In this document: piece after piece, positions 37,229-46,611 of the stretch
Position numbering within the stretch: position 1 is the first letter of the stretch
How the letters are laid out: each line of letters opens with the position of its first letter
DNA from: Deltaproteobacteria bacterium
Lineage (GTDB): Bacteria; Myxococcota; Kuafuiibacteriia; Kuafuiibacteriales; Kuafuiibacteriaceae
DNA: 64,000 nucleotides
Assembly (NCBI GenBank): GCA_016703535.1
Contig: JADJBV010000001.1
Span: forward strand, 4,392,001 to 4,456,000
Direction of reading: 5' to 3'
Notes under the pieces: model-generated
The model's input: only the letters and a program-made list of their open reading frames with translations
The model's database searches: none
What the model was told of the DNA's origin: nothing
Position numbers and translations under genes: made by a program

Positions 37229-39247
37229 TTCCTCAACTACAGCGACCCCGCCACCGCCGACGTCACCTACGCCTACGATCCCTGGTTCCCGCGCCTCACC
37301 TCCCGGGTCGACGGCGTCGGCACCACCAGCTACGTCTACCACCCCGTCGACGGCACCACCTTGGGCGCAGGCCAGCTTGCACGCGTGAACGGCCCCTTCC
37401 CCGACGACACGATGAAGTACACCTACGACGAGCTCGGCCGCTTGAAGAAGACCCAAATCGTCGACGACGCCACCTTCACCATCGCCAGCTACAACGACGA
37501 GGCCACCTTCGACACCCGGGGCCGAGTCAGCGCCGTCACCAACAACCTCGGCGCCTTCAGCTACGCCTACCTGGGCCAGTCCAACCGCGTCGACTTCGTC
37601 AACTACCCCAACGGAATGAAGGTCGACTACAGCTACTACGGAGCCACCACCGACTTCCTCCTCAGCCAGATCAAGAACTTGTCCGCCGCGGTGCCCCCCA
37701 CCGTCATCAGCCAGTTCGACTACACCTACAACCCCGACCGCACCATCAACACCTGGGCCCAGCTCCAGAACGGAGTGACCACCACCTGGACCTTCGGCTA
37801 CGATCCCATCCAGCAGCTCACCTCAGCGGTCCGAAGGAACAGCGGCGGAACAGTGATCCGGGACGAACGTTACGGCTACGATGGCGCGGGCAACCGCATC
37901 CAGGTCACCGAAGACGGCGTGGCCCGGAACGCCCAGGTCAACAACCTCAACCAGCTCACCAGCGAACGGGGCTACGGAAAGACGAAGTTCAGCGGCACCT
38001 TGAACGAGCCCGCCACCGTGACCGTGAACGGCCAGCCCGCGGTGGTGAAGAGCGCCGATGGCGGCGTGCCCTACACCTTCGAGGCCGACGTGGACTTGGC
38101 CAGCGGCGGCAACACCGTCACCGTGGTGGCCACCGACGGCAACGGCAACGTGCGCACGAATCAGTATTCGGTGCCGACGACGGGAGTGGTGCAGAACTAC
38201 GAGTACGACCTCAACGGCAACACGCGCTTCGAGAAGACCGCGGCCGGCGTGGTGGTGCGGGAGTTTCAGTGGGACCAGGAGAACCGGATGGTGAAGATCA
38301 TCGCCGGGACCAAGGAGAGCCAGTTCACCTACGACGGCGAGTCCAAGCGGGTCCGGATCCGGGAGCTGGATGGCGGAGCCGAGACCAGCAACCAGACCTT
38401 TGTGTGGTGCCGCGGCAAGATCTGCCAGAGGCGTGCGAGCAGCGGCTCTACGGTTCAGCGGAGCTACGCGTTCAACGGATTTGTGGAATCCAACACCACC
38501 TACTCGTACACACAGGATCACCTCGGCTCAATTAGGGAAGCAGTCGCCTCGAACGGCACGACCGTTTCATCAGGGTATGACTTTTCTCCTTGGGGTGCTC
38601 GATGGCAGGTAGCCGGGGTCGGAGCCGGGGTGGATTTCGGATTCACAGGCCACTTCTTGCATGTGCGGAGCGACCTTGGGCTAACGCAGTACCGCGCGAT
38701 CGACGCGCGATTGGGTCGCTGGCAGTCCAGGGATCCAATCGCTGAAGCCGGAGGAATCGGTCTCTACCAGTATGTGAGCAACGAGCCGCTGTCGCGGACC
38801 GACCCGAGCGGCCTCATTGCAGGTGTAGATGACGCCGCCCTCCTTGCCGCCGGAGCGCTCTTGCTTGCAGGCGCGGCGGTGATTCATCTCGGGAACCAAG
38901 CCGCCAATGGTGAGCCGCTCACGTTCCCAGATTTCGATCTTACGTTTCCCGATTTTACGCCCGAGAATCTGGGTCTCAGACGTCCTCGGCGACCCTCGCC
39001 GCCGCCGCTGCCGATCTTCCCTGAAGGCACGCGTCGAGGACCTGACTGGAGGCCAAAGCAGCCCGACTTTCCGCCCCTACCTCCATTCAATCCTAAACCG
39101 CACCCGAAGGACCATTGCATTGTCCTCTACGTTGCGTGCACCACATCGTGGCCAGGGGGCCAGCCGTGTGGCAGTTGCTTGACCTTCTGCACGGGACCAA
39201 ACGGGGTCTGGCCGTTTGATCGGTGCAGCCCGGACAAATGCGAATGA
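37229..39247 (+). CDS. 3' part of RHS cassette U4, Cys-rich tail
   Basis: Continues U4 from TFLNYSDPATADVTYAYDPW to FVWCRGKICQRRA and the core-end motif (DPIAEAGG, YQYVSNEP, DPSGL). The 142-aa tail has the same hydrophobic start as U3 (AGVDDAALLAAGALLLAGAA), a long Pro/Phe/Arg-rich linker, then C100-x6-C107, C117-x2-C120-x3-C124, C136 and C141. After the first 40 residues it has nothing in common with the U3 tail. The stop overlaps the next start (ATGA). As it stands it has no N-terminus. Confidence 0.7.
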   Translation, partial: FLNYSDPATADVTYAYDPWFPRLTSRVDGVGTTSYVYHPVDGTTLGAGQLARVNGPFPDDTMKYTYDELGRLKKTQIVDDATFTIASYNDEATFDTRGRVSAVTNNLGAFSYAYLGQSNRVDFVNYPNGMKVDYSYYGATTDFLLSQIKNLSAAVPPTVISQFDYTYNPDRTINTWAQLQNGVTTTWTFGYDPIQQLTSAVRRNSGGTVIRDERYGYDGAGNRIQVTEDGVARNAQVNNLNQLTSERGYGKTKFSGTLNEPATVTVNGQPAVVKSADGGVPYTFEADVDLASGGNTVTVVATDGNGNVRTNQYSVPTTGVVQNYEYDLNGNTRFEKTAAGVVVREFQWDQENRMVKIIAGTKESQFTYDGESKRVRIRELDGGAETSNQTFVWCRGKICQRRASSGSTVQRSYAFNGFVESNTTYSYTQDHLGSIREAVASNGTTVSSGYDFSPWGARWQVAGVGAGVDFGFTGHFLHVRSDLGLTQYRAIDARLGRWQSRDPIAEAGGIGLYQYVSNEPLSRTDPSGLIAGVDDAALLAAGALLLAGAAVIHLGNQAANGEPLTFPDFDLTFPDFTPENLGLRRPRRPSPPPLPIFPEGTRRGPDWRPKQPDFPPLPPFNPKPHPKDHCIVLYVACTTSWPGGQPCGSCLTFCTGPNGVWPFDRCSPDKCE

Positions 39248-39573
39248 ACAGAAGTTCGTTTGACGAGATTCGTGACTACCGTCCAGGGGATCACATCGAC
39301 CGTGATCTCCTTGCGGCGTGGGGCGAGAAACTTGGGGTCCCGATCGGGCCTGATGCCGACCAAGCTGTGGCTGCCTTGAAGAGGAGAATGCACGAGAAGA
39401 ACAAGAAGGCCACCATAGCGTTCGGCGAAGCCTACGCTGCTGAGCTTTCCGGCCGGATTGATGAGGCGCGAAAGCGACTGGAACTTGCCTTCGGGGATGA
39501 GGACGCCCCATTCTTCGCGCGAATGTACCAACATGAGATCGCTCGGCTTGCCGAGTCGAAAGGAGGCAGCTGA
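39244..39573 (+). CDS. candidate immunity protein for U4
   Basis: A 109-aa protein. The ATG at 39244 overlaps the U4 stop as ATGA (39244-39247); an ATG two codons upstream (39238) is also in frame. Mostly helical: FDEIRDYRPGDHIDRDLL, then DADQAVAALKRRMHEKNKK and GRIDEARKRLELAFGDED. No signal peptide and no recognised family. Coupling to the U4 tail is the only evidence for an immunity role. Confidence 0.55.
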   Translation: MNRSSFDEIRDYRPGDHIDRDLLAAWGEKLGVPIGPDADQAVAALKRRMHEKNKKATIAFGEAYAAELSGRIDEARKRLELAFGDEDAPFFARMYQHEIARLAESKGGS

Positions 39574-39589
39574 GCTGCAGGGTGAATAG

Positions 39590-39812
39590 GGGAATGGCGA
39601 GCCAGCGAGCTATCCGCGAGAAATCGACTGGATTTGGAGGAGCATGGAGGATCAAGGTCGCTGAAGCAGATGCTCGCGAAGCGAGGCTCAGCATCGGCGC
39701 AGGAAGGCGGGTCGAGATCAGTGCTAGTCTTCTCCAATCGGCCCGTCGGAGCTGCAACACGGGAGATGCGTCCTCCCCTCGAATTGGAGGATATCGACCC
39801 TCACTCGTTATT
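39590..39812 (-). repeat. relic of integrase-type transposon end
   Basis: A more decayed counterpart of 46468-46690: it keeps the pattern GAGGATCAAG, GCGAAGCGAGGCTCAGC and CCTCCCCTCGAATTGGAGGAT. It again lies between an immunity gene (U4) and the next RHS cassette (U5). From 39813 to ~39975 no gene was seen. Confidence 0.6.
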
Positions 39813-39979
39813 GCGGCCATGCACAGACGGTCCATCATCGCTTCGCTCAGCCGACGCCCGCCGACTGGCCACGACAATCTTGGAGATCGAGAGATCGCTG
39901 GATCACTGCAGCCGGGGCAAACTACTCCTGCCAGACCTCCTCAACCCCGAACATCATCGGCAGCTCGCCCTCTATCTGG

Positions 39980-42829
39980 GTGAAGGCGCGGCTGGTGGAG
40001 AACGTGGCCGGGGTCAAGACAACCCAAGCCTACCGCTTCACTTACAACACCGTCGGCAACCCCACCGGCACCATCGATCCCTTGGGCCGGGAGACCCAGA
40101 TCAACTACCAGCCCAACGGCATCGACGTCTTGAACGTGCGCCAAAAGACCGGGGCCTCCACCTGGGCCACCGTCTCGTCCTTCACGTACGACGGCACGAC
40201 GCCGCCCCACCGCCCCAAGACCATGACCGACGGCGCCGGCCGGACCACCACGTACACGTACAACGCCACCAACGCCCAGGTGGCGACGGTGACCAACGCC
40301 AAGGGCGAGGTCACCACGTACACCTACGAGATGAGCACCAGCTCACCGGCCTACGGCAAGCTCCTCACCATGACCGGCGACGTCCCCGGCGGCAACCGCA
40401 CGTACACCTACGACTCGGCGGGCCGGGTGCGGACCATGACCGACTCCGAGGGCTACGTGTTGACCTACGACTACGACAACCTCGATCGGGTCCGCGTCGT
40501 CACCTACCCCGACGCCTCCTTCGAGCAGTTCGAGTACGCCGACCACAGCTTGATCGCGACCCGGGATCGGGCGGGCCGCTGGACCCGGCACCAATCCAAC
40601 GCGCTCCGGGAGCGGGTGTTGACCCGGGACGCCTCGGGCCGCACCACCCAATACGGCTGGTGCCGCTGCGGCGAGATGAAGCGCCTGGTGGACGGCAGCG
40701 GCAATTCTACTGAATGGACCCGGGACGCCCGGGGCCGGGTCACCCGAAAGACCTACGCCGACGGCAGCCACTACGACTACGAATACGACTTCTCGGGCCG
40801 GCTCCGCCGCGAGTTCGACGCCCTCGCCCGCAGCAAGACCTTCGAGTACAGCCTCGACGACCGACTCCTCTTCCTCAACTACAGCGACCCCGCCACCGCC
40901 GACGTCACCTACGCCTACGATCCCTGGTTCCCGCGCCTCACCTCCCGGGTCGACGGCGTCGGCACCACCAGCTACGTCTACCACCCCGTCGACGGCACCA
41001 CCTTGGGCGCAGGACAACTTGCACGCACCAACGGCCCCTTCCCCGACGACACGCTGAAGTACACCTACGACGAGCTCGGCCGCTTGAAGAAGACCCAGAT
41101 CGTCGACGACGCCACCTTCACCACCGCCAGCTACAGCGACGAGGCCACCTTCGACACCCGGGGCCGGGTCAGCGCCGTCACCAACAACCTCGGCGCCTTC
41201 AGCTACGCCTACATCGGCCAATCCAACCGCGTCGACTTCGTCAACTACCCCAACGGCATGAAGGTCGACTACAGCTACTACGGCCCCACCACCGACTTCC
41301 TCCTCAGCCAGATCAAGAACTTGTCCGCCGCGGTGCCCCCCACCGTCATCAGCCAGTTCGACTACACCTACAACCCCGACCGCACCATCAACACCTGGGC
41401 CCAGCTCCAGAACGGAGTGACCACCACCTGGACCTTCGGCTACGATCCCATCCAGCAGCTCACCTCAGCGGTCCGAAGGAACAGCGGCGGAACAGTGATC
41501 CGGGACGAACGTTACGGCTACGACGGCGCGGGCAACCGCATCCAGGTCACCGAAGACGGCGTGGCCCGCAACGCCCAGGTCAACAACCTCAACCAGCTCA
41601 CCAGCGAACGCGGCTACGGCAAGACCAAGTTCACGGGGACGTTGAACGAGCCCGCGACCGTGACGGTGAACGGGCAACCCGCGGTGGTGAAGAGCGCCGA
41701 CGGCGGCGTGCCGTACACCTTCGAGGCCGACGTCGATTTGGCGAGCGGCGGCAACACCGTCACCGTGGTGGCCACCGACGGCAACGGCAACGTGCGGACG
41801 AATCAGTATTCGGTGCCGACCACCGGCGTGGTGCAGAACTACGAGTACGATCTCAACGGCAACACGCGGTTCGAGAAGACCGCGGCCGGCGTGGTGGTGC
41901 GGGAGTTTCAGTGGGACCAGGAGAACCGGATGGTGAAGATCATCGCCGGCACCAAGGAGAGCCAGTTCACGTACGACGGCGAGTCCAAGAGGGTGCGGAT
42001 CCGGGAACTCGATGGCGGCGCCGAGACCAGCAACCAGACCTTTGTGTGGTGCGGGATCAAGCCGTGCCAGAAACGAGGGTCCACCGGAGTCACGGTGGTG
42101 AGGAGCTACCTCGAGAACGGGTTCGAGGAGGGAGCCAACGACTACGCAGAGACCAAGGACCACCTCGGATCGATCCGAGAGGTGATCGGAGCCAACGGCA
42201 CCACGGTCAACTCGATTCTCGCCTATACACCATGGGGTACAAGGACTCAGGTAGCGGGAAGCGGAGCCTTGCCTGACTCCGGATTCACCGGGCACCTGCA
42301 ACATGGTGCGACCGGTGCCGTCGCAGCGCCCTACCGGTTCTACTCCTCGGCAAGCGCCAGATGGCAATCTCGTGATCCGCTCCTGGAGTCGGGAGGAACC
42401 AATCTCTTCGCATATGCAGCACAAGACCCGGTCTCTCTAGAAGATCCAACGGGTTTGATGCCCACACGGCCAAGCGGTTTCACCAAGACGCGGGCCTGCT
42501 GGAGCAACGAAGAAGCAATTTGCCGAGAGACTTGCGCTGCCCAGAATAAACAATACGATTCCTGCCGCGTCTCGCAAGTATTCCGAGTAACCCGCATCAA
42601 GGACATCCTCAGCAAGCGCGAATGGAAGGACGGGCCGATGAGTTGCAGCTGCAAGGACGACAACGACGATGATCCCGGACCGGGCGTCTGCGCCGACCCG
42701 ACCCCCTGCATTCTGGTCTTCATCGCCGCTGTGGGTCTGGCGTGCGTCGCGGCGGGTGGCGGTGCGGGCGCTGGAGGCCCAGCGACTCCGGTCCCGCGTC
42801 CGACGGGCCCGATTCCCGGCGGCTTCTAG
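39980..42829 (+). CDS. 5'-truncated RHS cassette U5
   Basis: The most complete of the uninterrupted partial cassettes on the 5' side, with U7: homology starts at VKARLVENVAGVKTTQAYRF, the same place as U7. GTG at 39980 is simply the conserved Val codon, with no ribosome site, so it is probably not a true start. The core closes at DPLLESGG, AYAAQDP and DPTGL. The 122-aa tail has C13-x7-C21-x3-C25 and C34, a C-x-C, an acidic DDNDDD stretch, then a hydrophobic segment (ILVFIAAVGLACVAAGGG) and a Gly/Pro end. No known toxin domain. Confidence 0.7.
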   Translation: MKARLVENVAGVKTTQAYRFTYNTVGNPTGTIDPLGRETQINYQPNGIDVLNVRQKTGASTWATVSSFTYDGTTPPHRPKTMTDGAGRTTTYTYNATNAQVATVTNAKGEVTTYTYEMSTSSPAYGKLLTMTGDVPGGNRTYTYDSAGRVRTMTDSEGYVLTYDYDNLDRVRVVTYPDASFEQFEYADHSLIATRDRAGRWTRHQSNALRERVLTRDASGRTTQYGWCRCGEMKRLVDGSGNSTEWTRDARGRVTRKTYADGSHYDYEYDFSGRLRREFDALARSKTFEYSLDDRLLFLNYSDPATADVTYAYDPWFPRLTSRVDGVGTTSYVYHPVDGTTLGAGQLARTNGPFPDDTLKYTYDELGRLKKTQIVDDATFTTASYSDEATFDTRGRVSAVTNNLGAFSYAYIGQSNRVDFVNYPNGMKVDYSYYGPTTDFLLSQIKNLSAAVPPTVISQFDYTYNPDRTINTWAQLQNGVTTTWTFGYDPIQQLTSAVRRNSGGTVIRDERYGYDGAGNRIQVTEDGVARNAQVNNLNQLTSERGYGKTKFTGTLNEPATVTVNGQPAVVKSADGGVPYTFEADVDLASGGNTVTVVATDGNGNVRTNQYSVPTTGVVQNYEYDLNGNTRFEKTAAGVVVREFQWDQENRMVKIIAGTKESQFTYDGESKRVRIRELDGGAETSNQTFVWCGIKPCQKRGSTGVTVVRSYLENGFEEGANDYAETKDHLGSIREVIGANGTTVNSILAYTPWGTRTQVAGSGALPDSGFTGHLQHGATGAVAAPYRFYSSASARWQSRDPLLESGGTNLFAYAAQDPVSLEDPTGLMPTRPSGFTKTRACWSNEEAICRETCAAQNKQYDSCRVSQVFRVTRIKDILSKREWKDGPMSCSCKDDNDDDPGPGVCADPTPCILVFIAAVGLACVAAGGGAGAGGPATPVPRPTGPIPGGF

Positions 42830-42868
42830 GAGACGACGTCGTAGCCACCATGCTGCGAGGAGACAAGA

Positions 42869-43198
42869 ATGGCCTCTGAGAACTACGTGGTCGGCAACGT
42901 GTACTTTGCTATTACTTTCCTCGATGAGGATGAGAGACTGATCCCAGTGGTTGAGACGGTGATCTACCTCGGCACCGGAGCGATTCCCTCAGAGGAGCCG
43001 GAGCACCACTTCCAAGACGCGGAGTCGCATGCGGCCGGGGTGCGGTTTGAAGACGCGTCGAGTGCGCAGCCTCACTTCTTTTTGACGTTTCCTCAGGGCC
43101 GTCAGGGTCCTGTCTACGAGCTATCCAAGGCAATCGACGTCCTTAAAGAATGCCAGGAGCGACGCCAGTCTTCCAGCAAGGGCGGCGGAGGATTCTAG
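42869..43198 (+). CDS. candidate immunity protein for U5
   Basis: A 109-aa acidic protein with a strong ribosome site (CGAGGAGAC) before ATG 42869. Beta-rich N-terminus (NYVVGNVYFAITFLDEDERL, VVETVIYLGTG), then QPHFFLTFPQG and a Gly/Ser-rich end. No signal peptide; no recognised family. It lies 39 nt after the U5 stop. Confidence 0.6.
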   Translation: MASENYVVGNVYFAITFLDEDERLIPVVETVIYLGTGAIPSEEPEHHFQDAESHAAGVRFEDASSAQPHFFLTFPQGRQGPVYELSKAIDVLKECQERRQSSSKGGGGF

Positions 43199-43237
43199 CC
43201 GGAGTCGTGTACAACGAGACATGGCGGTCGCGCGAAA

Positions 43238-45871
43238 TTGCGACGTCAAGTGGCGCCGCTTCGCGCTTGCAATCAGGAATCAAGTTTGAGCTACGACGGC
43301 ACGACCCCGCCTCACCGCCCGAAGACCATGACCGACGGAGCGGGCCGGACCACCACGTACACCTACAACGCCACCAACGCCCAAGTGGCGACGGTCACCA
43401 ACGCCAAGGGCGAGGTCACCACGTACACCTACGAGATGAGCACCAGCTCGCCGGCCTACGGCAAGCTCCTCACCCTGACCGGCGACGTCCCGGGCGGCAA
43501 CCGCACGTACACCTACGACTCGGCGGGCCGGGTGCGGACCATGACCGACTCCGAGGGCTACACGTTGACCTACGACTACGACAACCTCGATCGGGTCCGC
43601 GTCGTCACCTACCCCGACGCGTCCTTCGAGCAGTTCGAGTACGCCGACCACAGCTTGATCGCGACCCGGGATCGAGCGGGGCGGTGGACCCGGCACCAAT
43701 CCAACGCGCTCCGGGAGCGGGTGTTGACCCGGGACGCCTCGGGCCGCACCACCCAATACGGTTGGTGCCGCTGCGGCGAGATGAAGCGCCTGGTGGACGG
43801 CGGCGGCAATTCTACTGAATGGACCCGGGACGCCCGGGGCCGGGTCACCCGAAAGACCTACGCCGACGGCAGCCACTACGACTACGAATACGACTTCTCG
43901 GGCCGGCTCCGCCGGGAGTTCGACGCCCTGGCCCGCAGCAAGACCTTCGAGTACAGCCTCGACGACCGACTCCTCTTCCTCAACTACAGCGACCCCGCCA
44001 CCGCCGACGTCACCTACGCCTACGATCCCTGGTTCCCCCGCCTCACCTCAAGGGTCGACGGCGTCGGCACCACCAGCTACGTCTACCACCCCGTCGACGG
44101 CACCACCTTGGGTGCAGGCCAGCTTGCACGCGTGAACGGCCCCTTCCCCGACGACACCCTGAAGTACACCTACGACGAGCTCGGCCGCCTGAAGAAGACC
44201 CAGATCGTCGACGACGCCACCTTCACCACCGCCAGCTACAGCGACGAGGCCACCTTCGACACCCGGGGCCGGGTCAGCGCCGTCACCAACAACCTCGGCG
44301 CCTTCAGTTACGCCTACATGGGCCAATCCAACCGCGTCGACTTCGTCAACTACCCCAACGGAATGAAGGTCGACTACAGCTACTACGGCCCCACCACCGA
44401 CTTCCTCCTCAGCCAGATCAAGAACTTGTCCGCGGCCGTGCCCCCCACCGTCATCAGCCAGTTCGACTACACCTACAACCCCGACCGAACCATCAACACC
44501 TGGGCCCAGCTCCAGAACGGAGTGACCACCACCTGGACCTTCGGCTACGATCCCATCCAGCAGCTCACCTCAGCGGTAAGAAGGAACAGCGGCGGAACAG
44601 TGATCCGGGACGAACGCTACGGCTACGACGGCGCGGGCAATCGCATCCAGGTCACCGAAGACGGCGTGGCCCGGAACGCCCAGGTCAACAACCTCAACCA
44701 GCTCACCAGCGAACGGGGCTACGGCAAGACGAAGTTCACGGGGACGTTGAACGAGCCCGCGACCGTCACGGTGAACGGGCAACCCGCGGTGGTGAAGAGC
44801 GCCGACGGCGGCGTGCCGTACACCTTCGAGGCCGACGTCGACCTCGCGAGCGGCGGCAACACCGTCACCGTGGTGGCCACCGACGGCAACGGCAACGTGC
44901 GCACCAATCAGTATTCGGTGCCCACCACCGGAGTGGTCCAGAACTTCGAGTACGACCTCAACGGCAACACGCGCTTCGAGAAGACCGCGGCCGGCGTGGT
45001 GGTGCGGGAGTTTCAGTGGGACCAAGAGAACCGGATGGTGAAGATCATCGCCGGCACCAAGGAGAGCCAGTTCACGTACGACGGAGAGTCCAAGCGCGTG
45101 CGGATTGGGGAGCTGGACGGCGGAGCCGAGACCAGCAACCAGACGTTTGTGTGGTCAGGCATATCGCTGCTTCAGACCCGTAGCTCTTTGGGAAGCGCGG
45201 TGCTTCGGAGCGACTTCGCTAGAGGATTCTGGACTGGTGGCTCGCCCTTCTTTCTCGCATCTGATCATCTTGGATCTGTGACGGAGTTGGTTGCTGGAGA
45301 CGGGTCGACCGTTCAGATCGGTATTGAATACCGCCCATTTGGTCACCCGACATGGACGGGTGGCTCCCTGGGCTCCGGGCAGCGGGCCTTCGCGGGCATG
45401 CTTCTTCACCGAGAATCAGCCCTTTCGATGGCCGTAGCGCGGATGTACGCACCCAACACAGGTCGTTGGTTGAATCGCGACCCCATCCTCGAAATGGGCG
45501 GCGACAACCTCTATGCGTACACGTTGGGCAACCCCGTGCTCTGGACGGATCGCACCGGACTAGCCGTAGACGCCGGCTGCCTCCTCCACTGCCTTGAGGA
45601 CACGGATCCGCTTGGGATGTGCAAGGTGGCTGTACCTCTTCTATTCGGACCGTGGCCCAAGCCACCTTGGCTGTGGCGACCCGGCGGCTCTCCATTCACG
45701 AGTCCAGTTCGAGTCGTTAGCATTGCAAGTCGCGCGTCGGGAGGTGGTGGCCTTCCCGGACCAGTCGTCAAGAACCTAGGGCGCGCCGGAACCGCGGCAA
45801 CGGTCGGGGTTGGCTTTACGTACTGGGGCGTGATCGGTGCTTGCCTCGTTTTCTGCTCGTCGGGGGAGTGA
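43238..45871 (+). CDS. 5'-truncated RHS cassette U6
   Basis: RHS homology starts near 43291 (SYDGTTPPHRPKT); the ~18 codons before it are unrelated. The core closes at DPILEMGG, AYTLGNPVLW and DRTGLA. The junction after FVW differs from the CGIKPC form of most cassettes (SGISLLQTRSS). The 101-aa tail starts C-x3-C (GCLLHC) and ends C-x3-C (ACLVFC), with a Pro/Trp-rich middle and a Gly-rich hydrophobic end. No known toxin family. U6 shares long identical nucleotide runs with U2. Confidence 0.7.
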   Translation: MRRQVAPLRACNQESSLSYDGTTPPHRPKTMTDGAGRTTTYTYNATNAQVATVTNAKGEVTTYTYEMSTSSPAYGKLLTLTGDVPGGNRTYTYDSAGRVRTMTDSEGYTLTYDYDNLDRVRVVTYPDASFEQFEYADHSLIATRDRAGRWTRHQSNALRERVLTRDASGRTTQYGWCRCGEMKRLVDGGGNSTEWTRDARGRVTRKTYADGSHYDYEYDFSGRLRREFDALARSKTFEYSLDDRLLFLNYSDPATADVTYAYDPWFPRLTSRVDGVGTTSYVYHPVDGTTLGAGQLARVNGPFPDDTLKYTYDELGRLKKTQIVDDATFTTASYSDEATFDTRGRVSAVTNNLGAFSYAYMGQSNRVDFVNYPNGMKVDYSYYGPTTDFLLSQIKNLSAAVPPTVISQFDYTYNPDRTINTWAQLQNGVTTTWTFGYDPIQQLTSAVRRNSGGTVIRDERYGYDGAGNRIQVTEDGVARNAQVNNLNQLTSERGYGKTKFTGTLNEPATVTVNGQPAVVKSADGGVPYTFEADVDLASGGNTVTVVATDGNGNVRTNQYSVPTTGVVQNFEYDLNGNTRFEKTAAGVVVREFQWDQENRMVKIIAGTKESQFTYDGESKRVRIGELDGGAETSNQTFVWSGISLLQTRSSLGSAVLRSDFARGFWTGGSPFFLASDHLGSVTELVAGDGSTVQIGIEYRPFGHPTWTGGSLGSGQRAFAGMLLHRESALSMAVARMYAPNTGRWLNRDPILEMGGDNLYAYTLGNPVLWTDRTGLAVDAGCLLHCLEDTDPLGMCKVAVPLLFGPWPKPPWLWRPGGSPFTSPVRVVSIASRASGGGGLPGPVVKNLGRAGTAATVGVGFTYWGVIGACLVFCSSGE

Positions 45872-45881
45872 GGAGGCTAAC

Positions 45882-46253
45882 GTGTCCACAGATGATCCTG
45901 ACCGAATTCTGGCCGCCAATGCGATTGAGAGCTTCTTCTGGGGTGATTCCACCAACGACCATCTCGAGATGACCTATCCCGTCGATTCGAGGGACTCCGC
46001 GGTGATGGGTATACTCCTGTTTGTTTCTGAGTTTTTCGACGACTTCCGCACGTACCGCTTCAAGGACCTTCCGTCGATTCGCCAACCAGAGATTAGAACG
46101 GCTGAACGCTGCCTCCTTTTCCTAAGGTCTGGACTCGAGTACTCTTGGCCTTCACCAGGCCCGCTTGAGCTATTGCTACCGCTGACCCGCAGACCGTGGC
46201 GGGATCCGGAATGCAGCTGGCCTTTTCGGCCGGACCCTTCCGAGGACGAGTAA
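45882..46253 (+). CDS. candidate immunity protein for U6
   Basis: A 123-aa protein. The GTG at 45882 is chosen because an AGGAGGC ribosome site (45871-45877) lies just before it; the frame is open further upstream inside U6. It has ESFFWGDSTNDHLEM and AVMGILLFVSEFFDDFRTYRF (quoted in part), with many aromatic and acidic residues. No signal peptide; no recognised family. It begins 10 nt after the U6 stop. Confidence 0.55.
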   Translation: MSTDDPDRILAANAIESFFWGDSTNDHLEMTYPVDSRDSAVMGILLFVSEFFDDFRTYRFKDLPSIRQPEIRTAERCLLFLRSGLEYSWPSPGPLELLLPLTRRPWRDPECSWPFRPDPSEDE

Positions 46254-46611
46254 CTCAGCCGTATGCCTCGGCGTGAATCGGTATAGCGATCGCGGTGGGG
46301 ACGGCCCGGCTGATACCAGTGTAGCGGTCCAGCGCTTTAGCGGCGCCCTAACTGGGATCCACCTGGCGGCGCTTTCGTGAGCCCCCTGGCCGCTTAGAGA
46401 CGGGCCGGGCGGCGGCGCAATATCGATCCACCCGCGTCGGGGCGGGCGGAGTCCAGGTCACGCTCGGTATAGCGGTCCAGCGATGTTTTCCGCGGGAAAT
46501 CGCCAGGTTTTTGGGTCGCATGGAGGATCAAGTTCGTTGAAGGAAGTGGACGCAAAGCGAGGCTCACCGTCGGCGCGTGCAAGCGCGGCTCGAGTTCCGT
46601 GCTGGTCTTCC

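Noticed and set aside
40714..42276. Plus-strand Arg/Pro/His-rich frames beginning MDPGRPGPGHPKDLRRR in each cassette
   Set aside because: Out-of-frame readings of the GC-rich RHS core; no domain and no ribosome site.
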